Origin: Rhabdophis nuchalis
Lineage: Eukaryota; Chordata; Lepidosauria; Squamata; Natricidae
Direction of reading: 5' to 3'
DNA: 64,000 bases
NCBI GenBank assembly: GCA_039707465.1
Contig: CM077645.1
Span: 61,599,850 to 61,663,849 of the forward strand
Shown: positions 60,801-64,000 of the stretch, piece by piece
Numbering within the stretch: the first letter of the stretch is position 1
Layout of the letters: every line of letters starts with the position of its first letter
Notes under the pieces: generated by a model
Database searches by the model: none
What the model was told of the DNA's origin: nothing
What the model saw: only the letters and a program-made list of their open reading frames with translations
Made by a program: the position numbers and the translations under genes

Positions 60801-63542
60801 GTTCTTGCACCACCTGGCAGGGCGAGACAATATTCCAAGGGGTGCAATATTCCAAGGGGTGCACAAACTTGGATTTAGAAGTTTCAGAATTATAATGATA
60901 GTAATGATGCATTTACTTTTGTAAGGGTTGCGGGAATATATCAGAAGTGTTCTAGGGGTGGGGGTATACAAAAGGATGGGATCCCCTGCCTTAAGGCTTC
61001 ATTTTTTAATTGTGCCTATGTAATATATAGTATATACCAATTGTATTTATATGTATATCATTCTTCTAAGAAAGTCTTTATTTTTAAGTACACTCAGCAA
61101 AAATGTATATATATCTTTTGAGCACGATAGTAGGACTATCTAATTAGAACGAATTAGCCCTGTTCACTAATTTAGCTATTTATAATTAAAGATAGCAACT
61201 TCCATCAGAGTTGCAATCCATAAAATTGTAAGAACTCTGTATGGATAGATGAAAACAATAGCACAATATTAATTACTTGATGTATTTTTTCATTATTTTT
61301 ATAGTAATCTATGAGTACCCCAGGGGATATGGCATGAGCTGAGTGACACTTTGACCAGTGGGTGAACACTTTGACAAGTGGGAGAATACAAGGAACCTTC
61401 CCAAAGATTGCATTATTTTTGGCAATTGAGTGTTCCCTGGGCAACAGTGTTGTCACCGGCAAATCCTTTCAATCTAAAAGCACACTTCAGTTAGTTTTGT
61501 AGGTGCTTCTTACATGAATAACAACAGGCAGTATCTGATATTTGACTTCTATAGTTCATATTAAATATGTTTTGTTATATTTGAAAAAACCTAAGCAATT
61601 AAAGATGCACAAATGCAGAGTCCAGGTGAGCCAAAAAAGTACTGGTTCAACAAGATCTAGGGCTCCAATGCCATGTGTGAAGATAGTCTGTATTATGGAG
61701 ATAGCTGTAATGCACATACGTTGAGACCAGCTGCTTCAAGTAAATAAATAGTTCCCAGTGTTCCCTTTAGTGGGGAAGTACCTTTGACACTTCTCTGCTA
61801 CATTAAACAGGTGTGTAATACAAGGACCAAACTAAGCTGGTTAAAAAACAATTCTGCCTCCTTTAATGACACACTGAATCCTCTTTCACTCATTTGTTAG
61901 CCATTTGTTCATTAATATGTAACAAAATGTTTTCAATAGCACTACTTAGGTATGCAAAATAGTGTCTATTTGGATGCATACAAAGAGAACATAGAAATGT
62001 GAAATCTATATAAATAAAAATTTAAATAGTTTGTATGAACCATCTAATCTCAAAAACTACTGCACCGATTTACACCAAATTTTGACACAATGTTCCCAAG
62101 GACTTCCGATAATAGAATATGTACTCATTTTGTGCCTAGCACACGTGTGTCATGTGCAAGGTACACAAATGTAAAATGTACCCACTGATCAGGTTTTCAC
62201 CTCCCTGTAGCTCCTCCCATCAGGCTGTTTTTCAACTGTCATTTCCTCAGCAACGTATGGAAGCCTAAAAGTGCCAAAACACAGAGGATAGCAAACTCCC
62301 AGGTGGCCCATAGAGAGAGAGAGGGAGAAATACAGTTTAATAAAAGAGGGACTAGGGGAGACATGATAGCAGCCTTCCAATATGTCAGGGGTTTCCACAA
62401 AGAAGAGGGAGTCAAGCTATTCTCCAGGACACCTGAGGGCAGAACAAGAAGCAATGGGTGGAAACTAATCAAGGAGAGAAGCAACTTAGAACTGAGGAGG
62501 AATTTCCTGACAGTTAGAACAATTAATTAGTGGAACAATTTGCCTCCAGAAGTTTGAATGCCCCAACATTGGAAGTCTTTAAGAAGATGCTAGATAGCCA
62601 TTTGTCTGAAATGGTATGCGGTTTCCTGTCTAGGCAGGGGGTTGGACTAGATGACCTCCAAGGTCCCTTCCAACTCTGCTATTGTATTATTGTATTACAG
62701 TAGGTAGGTAAATAGGGGAATAGATAGAGAAGGAGGTAGGTAGGTAGGTAGATAGAGGGATAGATAGAGAGGGAGAAATACGGTAGGTAGGTAGGTAGAG
62801 GGATAGATAGATAGGGAGAAACATAGGTAGGTAGGTGATAGATAGAGGGAGAAATACGGTAGGTAGGTAGAGGGAGAAAGGAATAAATACAGTAGGTAGG
62901 TAGGTAGGTAGATAGAGGGAGAAAGGAAGAAATACAGTAGGTAGGTAGGTAGGTAGGTAGGTAAAGGGATAGATAGGGAGAAATTAGGTAGGTAGGTAGA
63001 TAGGTAGGTAGGTTGGGGGTTATACAGTGGCTGTGTGTATGTGTGCAGGTGTAGATCTATACACAGATTGGTTGGCCATTTAACCAGACGGCCACAGCAA
63101 CGCGTAGCCGGGTATAGCTAGTATATGATAAAGTAGTAAGCAAGCAAATACCCTAAAGATAATAAAAATCCCTAAAATGAAATGTAATATTGGATTGTTC
63201 TTTAAAAAGTAGTGCTTGGGAGATATAGTCCAACTGCAGAGAAACTAGGTGGTCTGTTTTCATGTATGACATTTTAAAAAATGATGCTCCTCTTTTCAGG
63301 GGTAAAAGCAGTATCTGGGACCTGGCCGGCAGAAGCAAGTTTTACCATGAAGCAACTGGTCCAGAATAAAGTGGTTGCCATAAAAGTCACTGAGAAGAAA
63401 ATGAACACTTTTGTTGTAGAAATTACAGATAACTCTGTGACTCCATCAATTAATGTATCTAAATGCCTTTTAGAGTTAGGTTATGCAGTGGAAGAGGCAC
63501 CTATTGTTTTGAAACAGAACGAAACAATGAAAGAAACAAATG
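27370..63542 (+). CDS. TDRD1: TDRD1 gene, exons 2-16 as numbered here (3' part beyond the window)
   Basis: TDRD1 is a germline protein of the nuage (intermitochondrial cement). Its MYND finger and Tudor domains bind symmetrically dimethylated arginines of PIWI proteins, supporting piRNA production and transposon silencing. Fifteen exons with GT-AG boundaries join in one frame without stops, giving about 679 codons: N-terminal region (1-161), MYND finger (C162 to C198), a linker, Tudor 1 region (about 256-417), a linker, and Tudor 2 region (about 470-670). Vertebrate TDRD1 is about 1,100-1,200 residues with four Tudor domains, so the last two lie beyond 64000. Internal exon phases are consistent at every junction. 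The gene is stretched by transposons in at least five introns, but no exon is hit. Confidence 0.95.
27874..27951 (+). CDS. TDRD1: TDRD1 exon, N-terminal linker
   Basis: 78 bases, phase 1 to phase 1, acceptor cag-like taaag at 27869-27873 and donor GTATGT at 27952. It encodes residues 83-108, a low-complexity stretch rich in P, S and N (PPSNSLEF ... SPGSKLNDPE). No domain; assignment rests on phase, splice sites and position. Confidence 0.8.
28119..29430. mobile_element. Old MITE split by a Tc1 element
   Basis: Left part 28119-28241 (acaggtagttcttttaacagccacaatt) and right part 29327-29430 (ggtcataaagttactttttcatc ... gctaaatgaagg) are the two halves of the acttacaaccac MITE family. Removing the Tc1 element and one TA copy restores its order. 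Confidence 0.7.
28242..29326 (-). mobile_element. Tc1/mariner element, internally deleted and inactive
   Basis: Flanked by TA duplications (28240-28241 and 29327-29328), with terminal inverted repeats of about 180 bp beginning CAGGTGAAACTCGAAAA. The minus strand encodes the C-terminal two thirds of a Tc1 transposase in two overlapping frames: KVLFSDESNF, FQQDLARAHTAK and LPDLNPIENLW, the DD34E catalytic region. The N-terminal DNA-binding helix-turn-helix half is missing (1.09 kb total against about 1.6 kb for intact elements), and a frameshift separates the motifs. It lies in TDRD1, antisense to the gene. Confidence 0.93.
29604..29656 (+). CDS. TDRD1: TDRD1 exon, N-terminal linker
   Basis: 53 bases, phase 1 to 0, acceptor attgtag and donor GTAAGT. 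It encodes GNLKVMNNLLSSTKKINP (residues 109-126), comparable with the basic linker before the MYND finger in other vertebrates. It lies just downstream of the Tc1-in-MITE nest. Confidence 0.82.
29757..29950 (-). mobile_element. tRNA-derived SINE fragment
   Basis: Shares the aaaggtaaa...tttcccc start and the gccagcgttgtctgaag and gtcatctgactagcatgac blocks with the SINE at 8177-8487, same orientation. The tRNA head is missing. Confidence 0.7.
30249..30375 (+). CDS. TDRD1: TDRD1 exon with first MYND zinc ligands
   Basis: 127 bases, phase 0 to 1, acceptor cttttcag, donor GTAAGT. Residues 127-168 end with PTCHFCGLF, supplying the first CxxC pair (C162, C165) of the MYND finger. The finger is completed only after an 8.8-kb intron that holds the DIRS element. 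Confidence 0.93.
30504..30629. repeat. DIRS left inverted terminal repeat
   Basis: Contains cattagcctagagactgag and gtagttcag-like blocks that occur inverted at 38675-38800. The outermost bases are diverged, so the exact end is uncertain by some 20 bp. Confidence 0.85.
32430..32486 (-). mobile_element. Second LINE 3' end stub joined to the nested LINE tail
   Basis: tttattaaatttataccc followed by agcccttctccgaagagg is a LINE 3' terminus in its own right. It directly abuts the (TAA)n tail of the main LINE copy at 32487. Confidence 0.65.
32487..35690 (-). mobile_element. Nearly full-length CR1-clade (L2/L3-like) LINE nested in the DIRS element
   Basis: The minus strand is open from 35672 to 33657 (671 codons) and continues in shifted frames to about 32673. 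The endonuclease domain shows LMFCNARSVVNK, AETWLG, GDFNLP and SWSDHSLL. Reverse transcriptase shows SGFRPGHSTETALV, LLDLSAAFDTIDH, CGVPQGSVLSPLLFN and YADDTQLYIS, then the C-terminal region as at 1422-2290. Two or three frameshifts (near 33720 and 33350, and near 32900) inactivate it. ORF1 is not present, so it is probably 5'-truncated or ends near the palindrome at 35626-35670. It is antisense to TDRD1 and to its DIRS host. Confidence 0.92.
35626..35670. repeat. Near-perfect 45-bp palindrome at the LINE 5' end
   Basis: Arms 35626-35647 and 35649-35670 are 22 bases each, complementary with one mismatch, around a single central base. It sits exactly where the LINE sequence stops and DIRS sequence resumes. 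Confidence 0.9.
38532..38578. repeat. DIRS internal complementary region
   Basis: Matches the reverse complement of 38772-38818 (gacttacc, ggtcct, ctatgtgc, gaagagaat in order, with a few mismatches). In DIRS elements this region templates completion of the circular DNA intermediate. Confidence 0.8.
38675..38800. repeat. DIRS right inverted terminal repeat
   Basis: Contains ctcagtctctaggctaatg and gcttggattctcttcaca, the complements of blocks in the left repeat. Bases beyond 38800 (to about 38818) are matched by the internal complementary region. Confidence 0.85.
39205..39310 (+). CDS. TDRD1: TDRD1 exon with the rest of the MYND finger
   Basis: 106 bases, phase 1 to 2, acceptor cttttttag, donor GTAAGT. 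Residues 169-203 contain C173, C176, C182, C186, H194 and C198 (CVQC, YCSASC, W..H...C). With C162 and C165 of the previous exon these are all eight ligands of a MYND zinc finger, so the finger is intact. Confidence 0.95.
39632..41599 (+). mobile_element. ORF1-only L1-like retrotransposon (HAL1-like), complete with TSD
   Basis: A 16-bp duplication, AGAAAGTAGATGGAAA, flanks it exactly (39616-39631 and 41600-41615), and it ends in a poly-A run after an AATAAA signal (41571). It has a GC-rich 854-bp leader, one intact ORF and a 250-bp 3' UTR. No endonuclease or reverse transcriptase is present and there is no room for them. The exact duplication and open ORF suggest recent insertion. It lies in a TDRD1 intron, sense orientation. 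Confidence 0.88.
40486..41349 (+). CDS. L1 ORF1p-like RNA-binding protein of the ORF1-only element
   Basis: 287 codons, ATG in good context (accATGg). Residues about 5-88 look like a coiled coil with heptad leucines. An RRM-like part follows with an RNP2-like strand at 93-100 (SYFLIFQN) and an RNP1-like strand at 149-157 (PREIHIKFV). The C-terminal domain includes KIREMRRRYSFLSQKLF and a tail of basic residues. This is the layout of the L1 ORF1 protein, a trimeric RNA-binding chaperone that coats element RNA. It would need another L1's ORF2 protein to move. No frameshift or stop is visible. Confidence 0.85.
   Translation: MASKSELAGLEQRMTSMESVLQALVQEIKALREDNSSFKKDLLETWKQVLENTQKTEELEGGLAGAKGELKNVNSEVGELTGHMSRMDFERMSYFLIFQNISEEPGECLPELMSTILADYLHKHKDEIRGDIDLVYRINSTYARINEVPREIHIKFVRRSTREGILKAQRGGPLIYQQKEVAILKQIPKKIREMRRRYSFLSQKLFDHGTWFKWVMPEGMLVFWEGGRVRIKTVVEAEAFLKKHSSVLGEDSGGAGGARLRPLGARKEKKKIQLPRDLDRKNNFAFF
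41616..41896. mobile_element. hAT fragment with one terminus
   Basis: Its right end, in reverse, is CAGGGTTGTCAAACTCAATT, followed inward by tcattgaaggcc, a familiar hAT terminus. The left end is not recognisable. The ORF1-only element inserted just beside or within it. Confidence 0.6.
41940..42240. mobile_element. acttacaaccac-family MITE, decayed copy
   Basis: Blocks cattaagtgagtcatcacatg, gcagttgttaag, aatgctgcaactatcgtaaatg and aaagtcactttttcc occur in the same order as in 13559-13926. Ends are not clear. Confidence 0.65.
42458..43182. mobile_element. Non-autonomous hAT element with perfect 8-bp TSD
   Basis: Termini CAGTGATGGCAAACC (42458) and GCCATCACGG (ending 43182), duplication TTCTAGAA at 42450-42457 and 43183-43190. 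The interior has repeated units built on the pattern ggaggg(t/c)gaaaa with aaaccagaagt, in both orientations. No transposase. A terminus of the same family is in the Helitron-like element at 4854. Confidence 0.92.
43700..43941 (+). pseudogene. Old unclassified LINE, 5' part of RT region (interrupted)
   Basis: The plus frame reads WQAVAGVLKEWRFVFDIPI and DEDWENYYKCLFAS up to LGKEHTIK, typical of the region before the RT fingers. It continues after the inserted element at 46341 with KDIQFIIKSLKNNKAAG. The start is not defined. Confidence 0.7.
44794..45711 (+). pseudogene. L1 ORF1p-like pseudogene
   Basis: Starts MGPKKLPTGK, with a coiled-coil region (about 45-95) ending in a G run where the frame breaks (about 45080-45095). 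The RRM-like block FLRFQNIPEVENEDIKEV to RINSTYARIHNLPREVHVKI breaks again at a second G run (about 45375-45387). Then KQIPKKIRETRWKFSFLSKK, and in another frame MLPDGMLIFLEGNKIKIKTI. It is clearly homologous to the intact protein at 40486-41349. Both big frameshifts coincide with poly-G runs. Confidence 0.85.
45833..46162. mobile_element. hAT MITE nested in the second ORF1-only element
   Basis: Termini CAGTGTTTTTCAACC and GGTTGAAAAATGCTG, perfect 8-bp duplication CTTTACAC (45825-45832 and 46163-46170). 330 bp, no coding capacity. Internal blocks ggcacacc and cacggcacac recur near each end. Confidence 0.93.
46341..48480 (+). pseudogene. Old unclassified LINE, RT and C-terminal region (decayed)
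   Basis: Fragments in several frames: LKNNKAAG, WKMAIVVPIYKKGNKKDPGN, YRPISLINIAAKIYARFLLN, ITEEQAGFRQIRST, a degenerate catalytic block LLYADDMILLS (about 47065), and a C-terminal zinc-knuckle-like CICGMAEVEDLAHILFDCC (about 47960). Multiple stops. It is a non-LTR reverse transcriptase outside the CR1 group, but I cannot name the clade. It ends in an AT-rich tail near 48470. Confidence 0.75.
48517..48568 (+). CDS. TDRD1: TDRD1 exon, linker after MYND
   Basis: 52 bases, phase 2 to 0, acceptor tttttag, donor GTATGG. It encodes TNKAEYCRKPLDESNKK after the split asparagine codon. Hydrophilic linker; support comes from phase and splice signals rather than a domain. The intron before it is 9.2 kb and full of retroelements. 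Confidence 0.8.
48640..49240 (-). mobile_element. CR1 LINE relic
   Basis: In reverse it carries degraded CR1 C-terminal and 3' blocks (gccatctagtctactgtgccc near 48698; ttcagtctttctgcatagac near 48988; gttgagatctgacc near 49112). No frame remains. Confidence 0.6.
49285..49525. mobile_element. Short hAT MITE with perfect 8-bp TSD
   Basis: Termini CAGTGGTGGGTTGCAG and GAAACCCACCACTG, duplication CTCAGCAG at 49277-49284 and 49526-49533. 241 bp, GC-rich, with two partial inverted GCATGCG motifs. A terminus of the same family is at about 57119 (cagtggtgggtttcag). Confidence 0.92.
49590..49845 (+). mobile_element. tRNA-derived SINE, plus orientation, diverged
   Basis: Contains ggtgggaaggtacc, catatagtcatgctggccacat and the end block gactgagaggaaaacctttacctt, the inverse of the SINE at 8177-8487. 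The tRNA head is hard to recognise. Confidence 0.65.
50106..50207 (+). CDS. TDRD1: TDRD1 exon before Tudor 1
   Basis: 102 bases, phase 0 to 0. The acceptor is a long T run then aacag; the donor is GTAAGT. Residues 222-255 end with MLSDLNNLGLKKNMTIK, matching the conserved segment that leads into the first extended Tudor domain in other vertebrates. Confidence 0.92.
50283..51000. other. TDRD1 intron sequence with MITE trace
   Basis: 50283-50345 (caagtagtcctaacttaacaac) resembles the acttacaaccac MITE terminus. The following GC-richer stretch to 50930 has a C run near 50480 and short frames only. I do not recognise it. Confidence 0.4.
51111..51284 (+). CDS. TDRD1: TDRD1 exon, Tudor 1 first half
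   Basis: 174 bases, phase 0 to 0. It encodes residues 256-313: GIITDFNNPSEFYIQV, the OB-like (SN) part of the extended Tudor domain, through GEVGVAKYSLDQ, which leads to the Tudor core. The acceptor tcttttttag is strong. Confidence 0.94.
51580..52050 (+). repeat. (TAGG)n/(GAGA)n microsatellite
   Basis: Runs of TAGG and GAGAGA with the recurring unit gagaaatacagtaggtagg. It is almost the same unit composition as the microsatellite in the two Helitron-like elements (3603-4657 inverted, 62700-63010), although the surrounding element is different. Confidence 0.9.
52173..52545 (+). repeat. Two 185-bp tandem units
   Basis: Unit starts ctaagcagctttccaaaag (52173) and ctaaacagctttctaaaag (52358). 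Both continue through ctttttgcaYggtgcaaacc, tcgcaaaaatgggc-like and gtgctcctg/gtgctgctg blocks. Confidence 0.85.
53240..53383 (+). CDS. TDRD1: TDRD1 exon, Tudor 1 core
   Basis: 144 bases, phase 0 to 0. Residues 314-361 hold the Tudor core: W315, then VLYIDYGKRE with Y334, D336 and Y337. The usual core motif is DYGN; here the asparagine position (339) is lysine. It ends with IPPC, matching the conserved FPPCAIKC junction. Confidence 0.95.
53869..54037 (+). CDS. TDRD1: TDRD1 exon, Tudor 1 C-terminal part
   Basis: 169 bases, phase 0 to 1. It begins AIKCRVANVLDTKQWN, the second SN-like strand set of the extended Tudor domain, and continues with YCSLIITDV. Donor GTAAGT at 54038. The next intron holds the hAT composite copy 2. 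Confidence 0.94.
54832..55380 (+). repeat. Homopyrimidine tract of about 550 bp with (CTTT)n start
   Basis: The plus strand is nearly pure C/T: a (CTTT)n run at 54837-54880, then mixed CTTT/CTCT units to 55380. A (GT)n run follows at 55393-55418. The apparent long frames (F/S/L-rich on plus, K/R/E-rich on minus) are translated repeat. Confidence 0.95.
55640..56130 (+). repeat. GC-rich tandem repeat, three units of about 148 bp with internal inverted repeats
   Basis: Landmark (g)caaccgcggccgg / gtaaccgcagccgg at 55721, 55867 and 56017. Each unit contains ccaccggacg and cgtccggtgg palindromic arms and gagcgagcgag runs. It forms the GC-rich head of hAT composite copy 2. Confidence 0.88.
56307..58197. 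other. TDRD1 intron sequence with small repeat traces
   Basis: Mostly AT-rich and unrecognised. At 57119-57200 a cagtggtgggtttcag hAT terminus appears without a partner. At 57725-57835 the blocks gtgctttttccaggaggcaactgg and cttctcatccaagaagcttctt resemble the terminal region of Penelope-like elements (recognition from memory, moderate confidence). Confidence 0.4.
58198..58284 (+). CDS. TDRD1: TDRD1 exon, linker between Tudor 1 and 2
   Basis: 87 bases, phase 1 to 1, acceptor attaatag and donor GTAAGT. It encodes GKHLHEIILENMHD plus a lysine-rich tail, comparable to the GKLLDHVLIEMG end of Tudor 1 followed by a variable linker. Confidence 0.88.
59003..59179 (+). CDS. TDRD1: TDRD1 exon, start of Tudor 2
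   Basis: 177 bases, phase 1 to 1. A charged linker is followed by FFGMVAHIQNPGNFFCQQ, the conserved first strands of the second extended Tudor domain. Acceptor tttttgccttag, donor GTAAGT. Confidence 0.94.
59493..59600 (+). CDS. TDRD1: TDRD1 exon, Tudor 2
   Basis: 108 bases, phase 1 to 1. It encodes GKLSQLQVSLREYCEN ... CPAVGDVCCAQFT, the helix and strand preceding the Tudor 2 core. Acceptor gttgttag, donor GTATGG. Confidence 0.93.
60565..60735 (+). CDS. TDRD1: TDRD1 exon, Tudor 2 core
   Basis: 171 bases, phase 1 to 1. Begins EDNQWYRATV and contains VGYIDYGNVE: W546, Y547, Y564, D566, Y567 and N569 are all the expected aromatic-cage and methylarginine-contact residues. It ends with LPMQAMNCTLAG. 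This Tudor is predicted to be fully competent for dimethylarginine binding. Confidence 0.96.
60736..62004 (+). other. TDRD1 intron sequence
   Basis: A short direct repeat, aatattccaaggggtgca, is present twice in tandem at about 60829-60864. Otherwise AT-rich and unrecognised up to the Helitron-like element. Confidence 0.5.
62303..62700 (+). mobile_element. CR1 3' fragment captured in Helitron-like copy 2
   Basis: Encodes RGDMIAAFQYVRGFHKEEG and RSNGWKLIKERSNLELRRN, then the classic CR1 3' end ggttggactagatgacctcc and ttccaactctgctattgtat. Its short tail repeats run directly into the (TAGG)n array. Confidence 0.9.
62700..63010 (+). repeat. (TAGG)n/(TAGA)n microsatellite seeded at the CR1 tail
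   Basis: TAGG runs with the recurring interruption gatagagggagaaatacggt. It begins where the CR1 tail ends and is the inverse complement of the array at 3603-4657. Confidence 0.93.
63300..63542 (+). CDS. TDRD1: TDRD1 exon, Tudor 2 C-terminal part; last exon in the window
   Basis: 243 bases, phase 1 to 1. It encodes GVKAVSGTWPAEA, MKQLVQNKVVAIKV and VSKCLLELGYAVEE, the end of the second extended Tudor domain, then a linker. Donor GTAAGT at 63543, so the gene continues beyond 64000. Confidence 0.95.
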
Positions 63543-64000
63543 GTAAGTGTAAAAGATTATTACTATAATGAGTTCACATTAAAGCATTCAAATTATTTTT
63601 ATAGTATATGGACGATAACTGTAATTTAAGAACAATGGTGATTGAATACAAACTAGTGTTAATTCTAACAACTACGACAAGGATAGGTACTTTTTAGGGT
63701 CAGAAACAATTGGATTTTAGAGAACAAGGTGTGGTTTTAAAAAGTGGCTGCGATGGTAAGTGGGGCCTACAAAAGCTATGGTTTTTCTCTGAAGATAAAT
63801 TAGATATCCAAGATAAAATCTTCCTACTTTAAAGTTTATGAAACCCAGCACTATTTCTGAAAAGAAATATTATGTCAGGCTCATGTTTCATTTTGTGGCA
63901 TGACATATGAATGTTCAAATTATTTTGTAAAATTCAGACAGAAAAAAGACTAGTAAGCTCAAAGTGGCATGTTCATGGATCTTTTGGGGGCAATGCCCAC
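63543..64000 (+). other. TDRD1: TDRD1 intron, incomplete
   Basis: Sequence after the last donor. No further exon was seen before the window ends. Confidence 0.6.

Larger units (their letters stand above)
62005..63121 (+). mobile_element. Helitron-like composite element, copy 2
   Basis: Starts TCTATATAAATAAA (62005) after A and ends GCCGGGTATAGCTAG (63121) before T. The 5' block with aaaactactgcaccgattt is followed by the CR1 3' fragment, a (TAGG)n microsatellite and the acgcgtagccggg 3' end. It has no coding capacity and is inverted relative to copy 1 at 3530-5462. It ends only about 180 bp upstream of a TDRD1 Tudor 2 exon. Confidence 0.78.

Noticed and set aside
62700..63010. Regular repeats resembling a CRISPR-like array
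   Set aside because: The repeats are tetranucleotide microsatellite units without unique spacers, and the host is a vertebrate.

Overview
The window is vertebrate nuclear DNA, most likely from a squamate reptile and probably a snake. It has split genes with GT-AG introns, AT-rich introns and isolated CpG-rich promoters. Its repeats include CR1-clade LINEs, a DIRS retrotransposon, Helitron-like elements, many hAT elements, a Tc1 element, tRNA-derived SINEs and (TAGG)n/(GAAA)n microsatellites. The organism call is an inference from this mix and from protein similarity recalled by eye; no search was run.

Two host genes lie head to head, matching the CCDC186-TDRD1 neighbourhood of human 10q25. 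On the minus strand is the 5' part of CCDC186 (C10orf118): a probable non-coding first exon in a CpG-rich promoter (about 18.8-19.5 kb), a 15.6-kb intron, and the first coding exon at 3226-2565. The rest of that gene lies off the left edge. On the plus strand is TDRD1, a Tudor/MYND scaffold of the germline piRNA pathway. It has a probable non-coding exon 1 ending at 25925, then 15 exons from 27370 to 63542 that join in phase and encode about 679 residues: the N-terminal region, the MYND zinc finger, Tudor 1 and Tudor 2. The remaining Tudor domains lie off the right edge.

Most of the rest is transposable elements, many nested, with boundaries readable from target-site duplications (TSDs). In the CCDC186 intron: a Helitron-like composite (3530-5462), CR1 relics, a SINE, and an hAT element with CpG-island-like cargo (8700-9402). 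Between the promoters: an hAT composite (21384-23265) containing a LINE tail, and CR1 relics. In TDRD1 introns: Tc1 inside an older MITE (28119-29430); a DIRS element (about 30.5-38.8 kb) with a nested 3.3-kb LINE, in the intron that splits the MYND finger; an intact ORF1-only L1-like element (39632-41599); a second copy of that family (43942-46340) inserted in an older LINE and itself carrying an hAT MITE; several more hAT MITEs; a TA-flanked element with a microsatellite (51503-52718); an inverted relative of the hAT composite (54652-56298); and an inverted relative of the Helitron composite (62005-63121).

I see no operon-like system, CRISPR array, rRNA gene or intact tRNA gene. The most unusual content is the ORF1-only L1-like family, the composite hAT and Helitron elements that each occur as inverted pairs, and how heavily a transposon-silencing gene is loaded with transposons.
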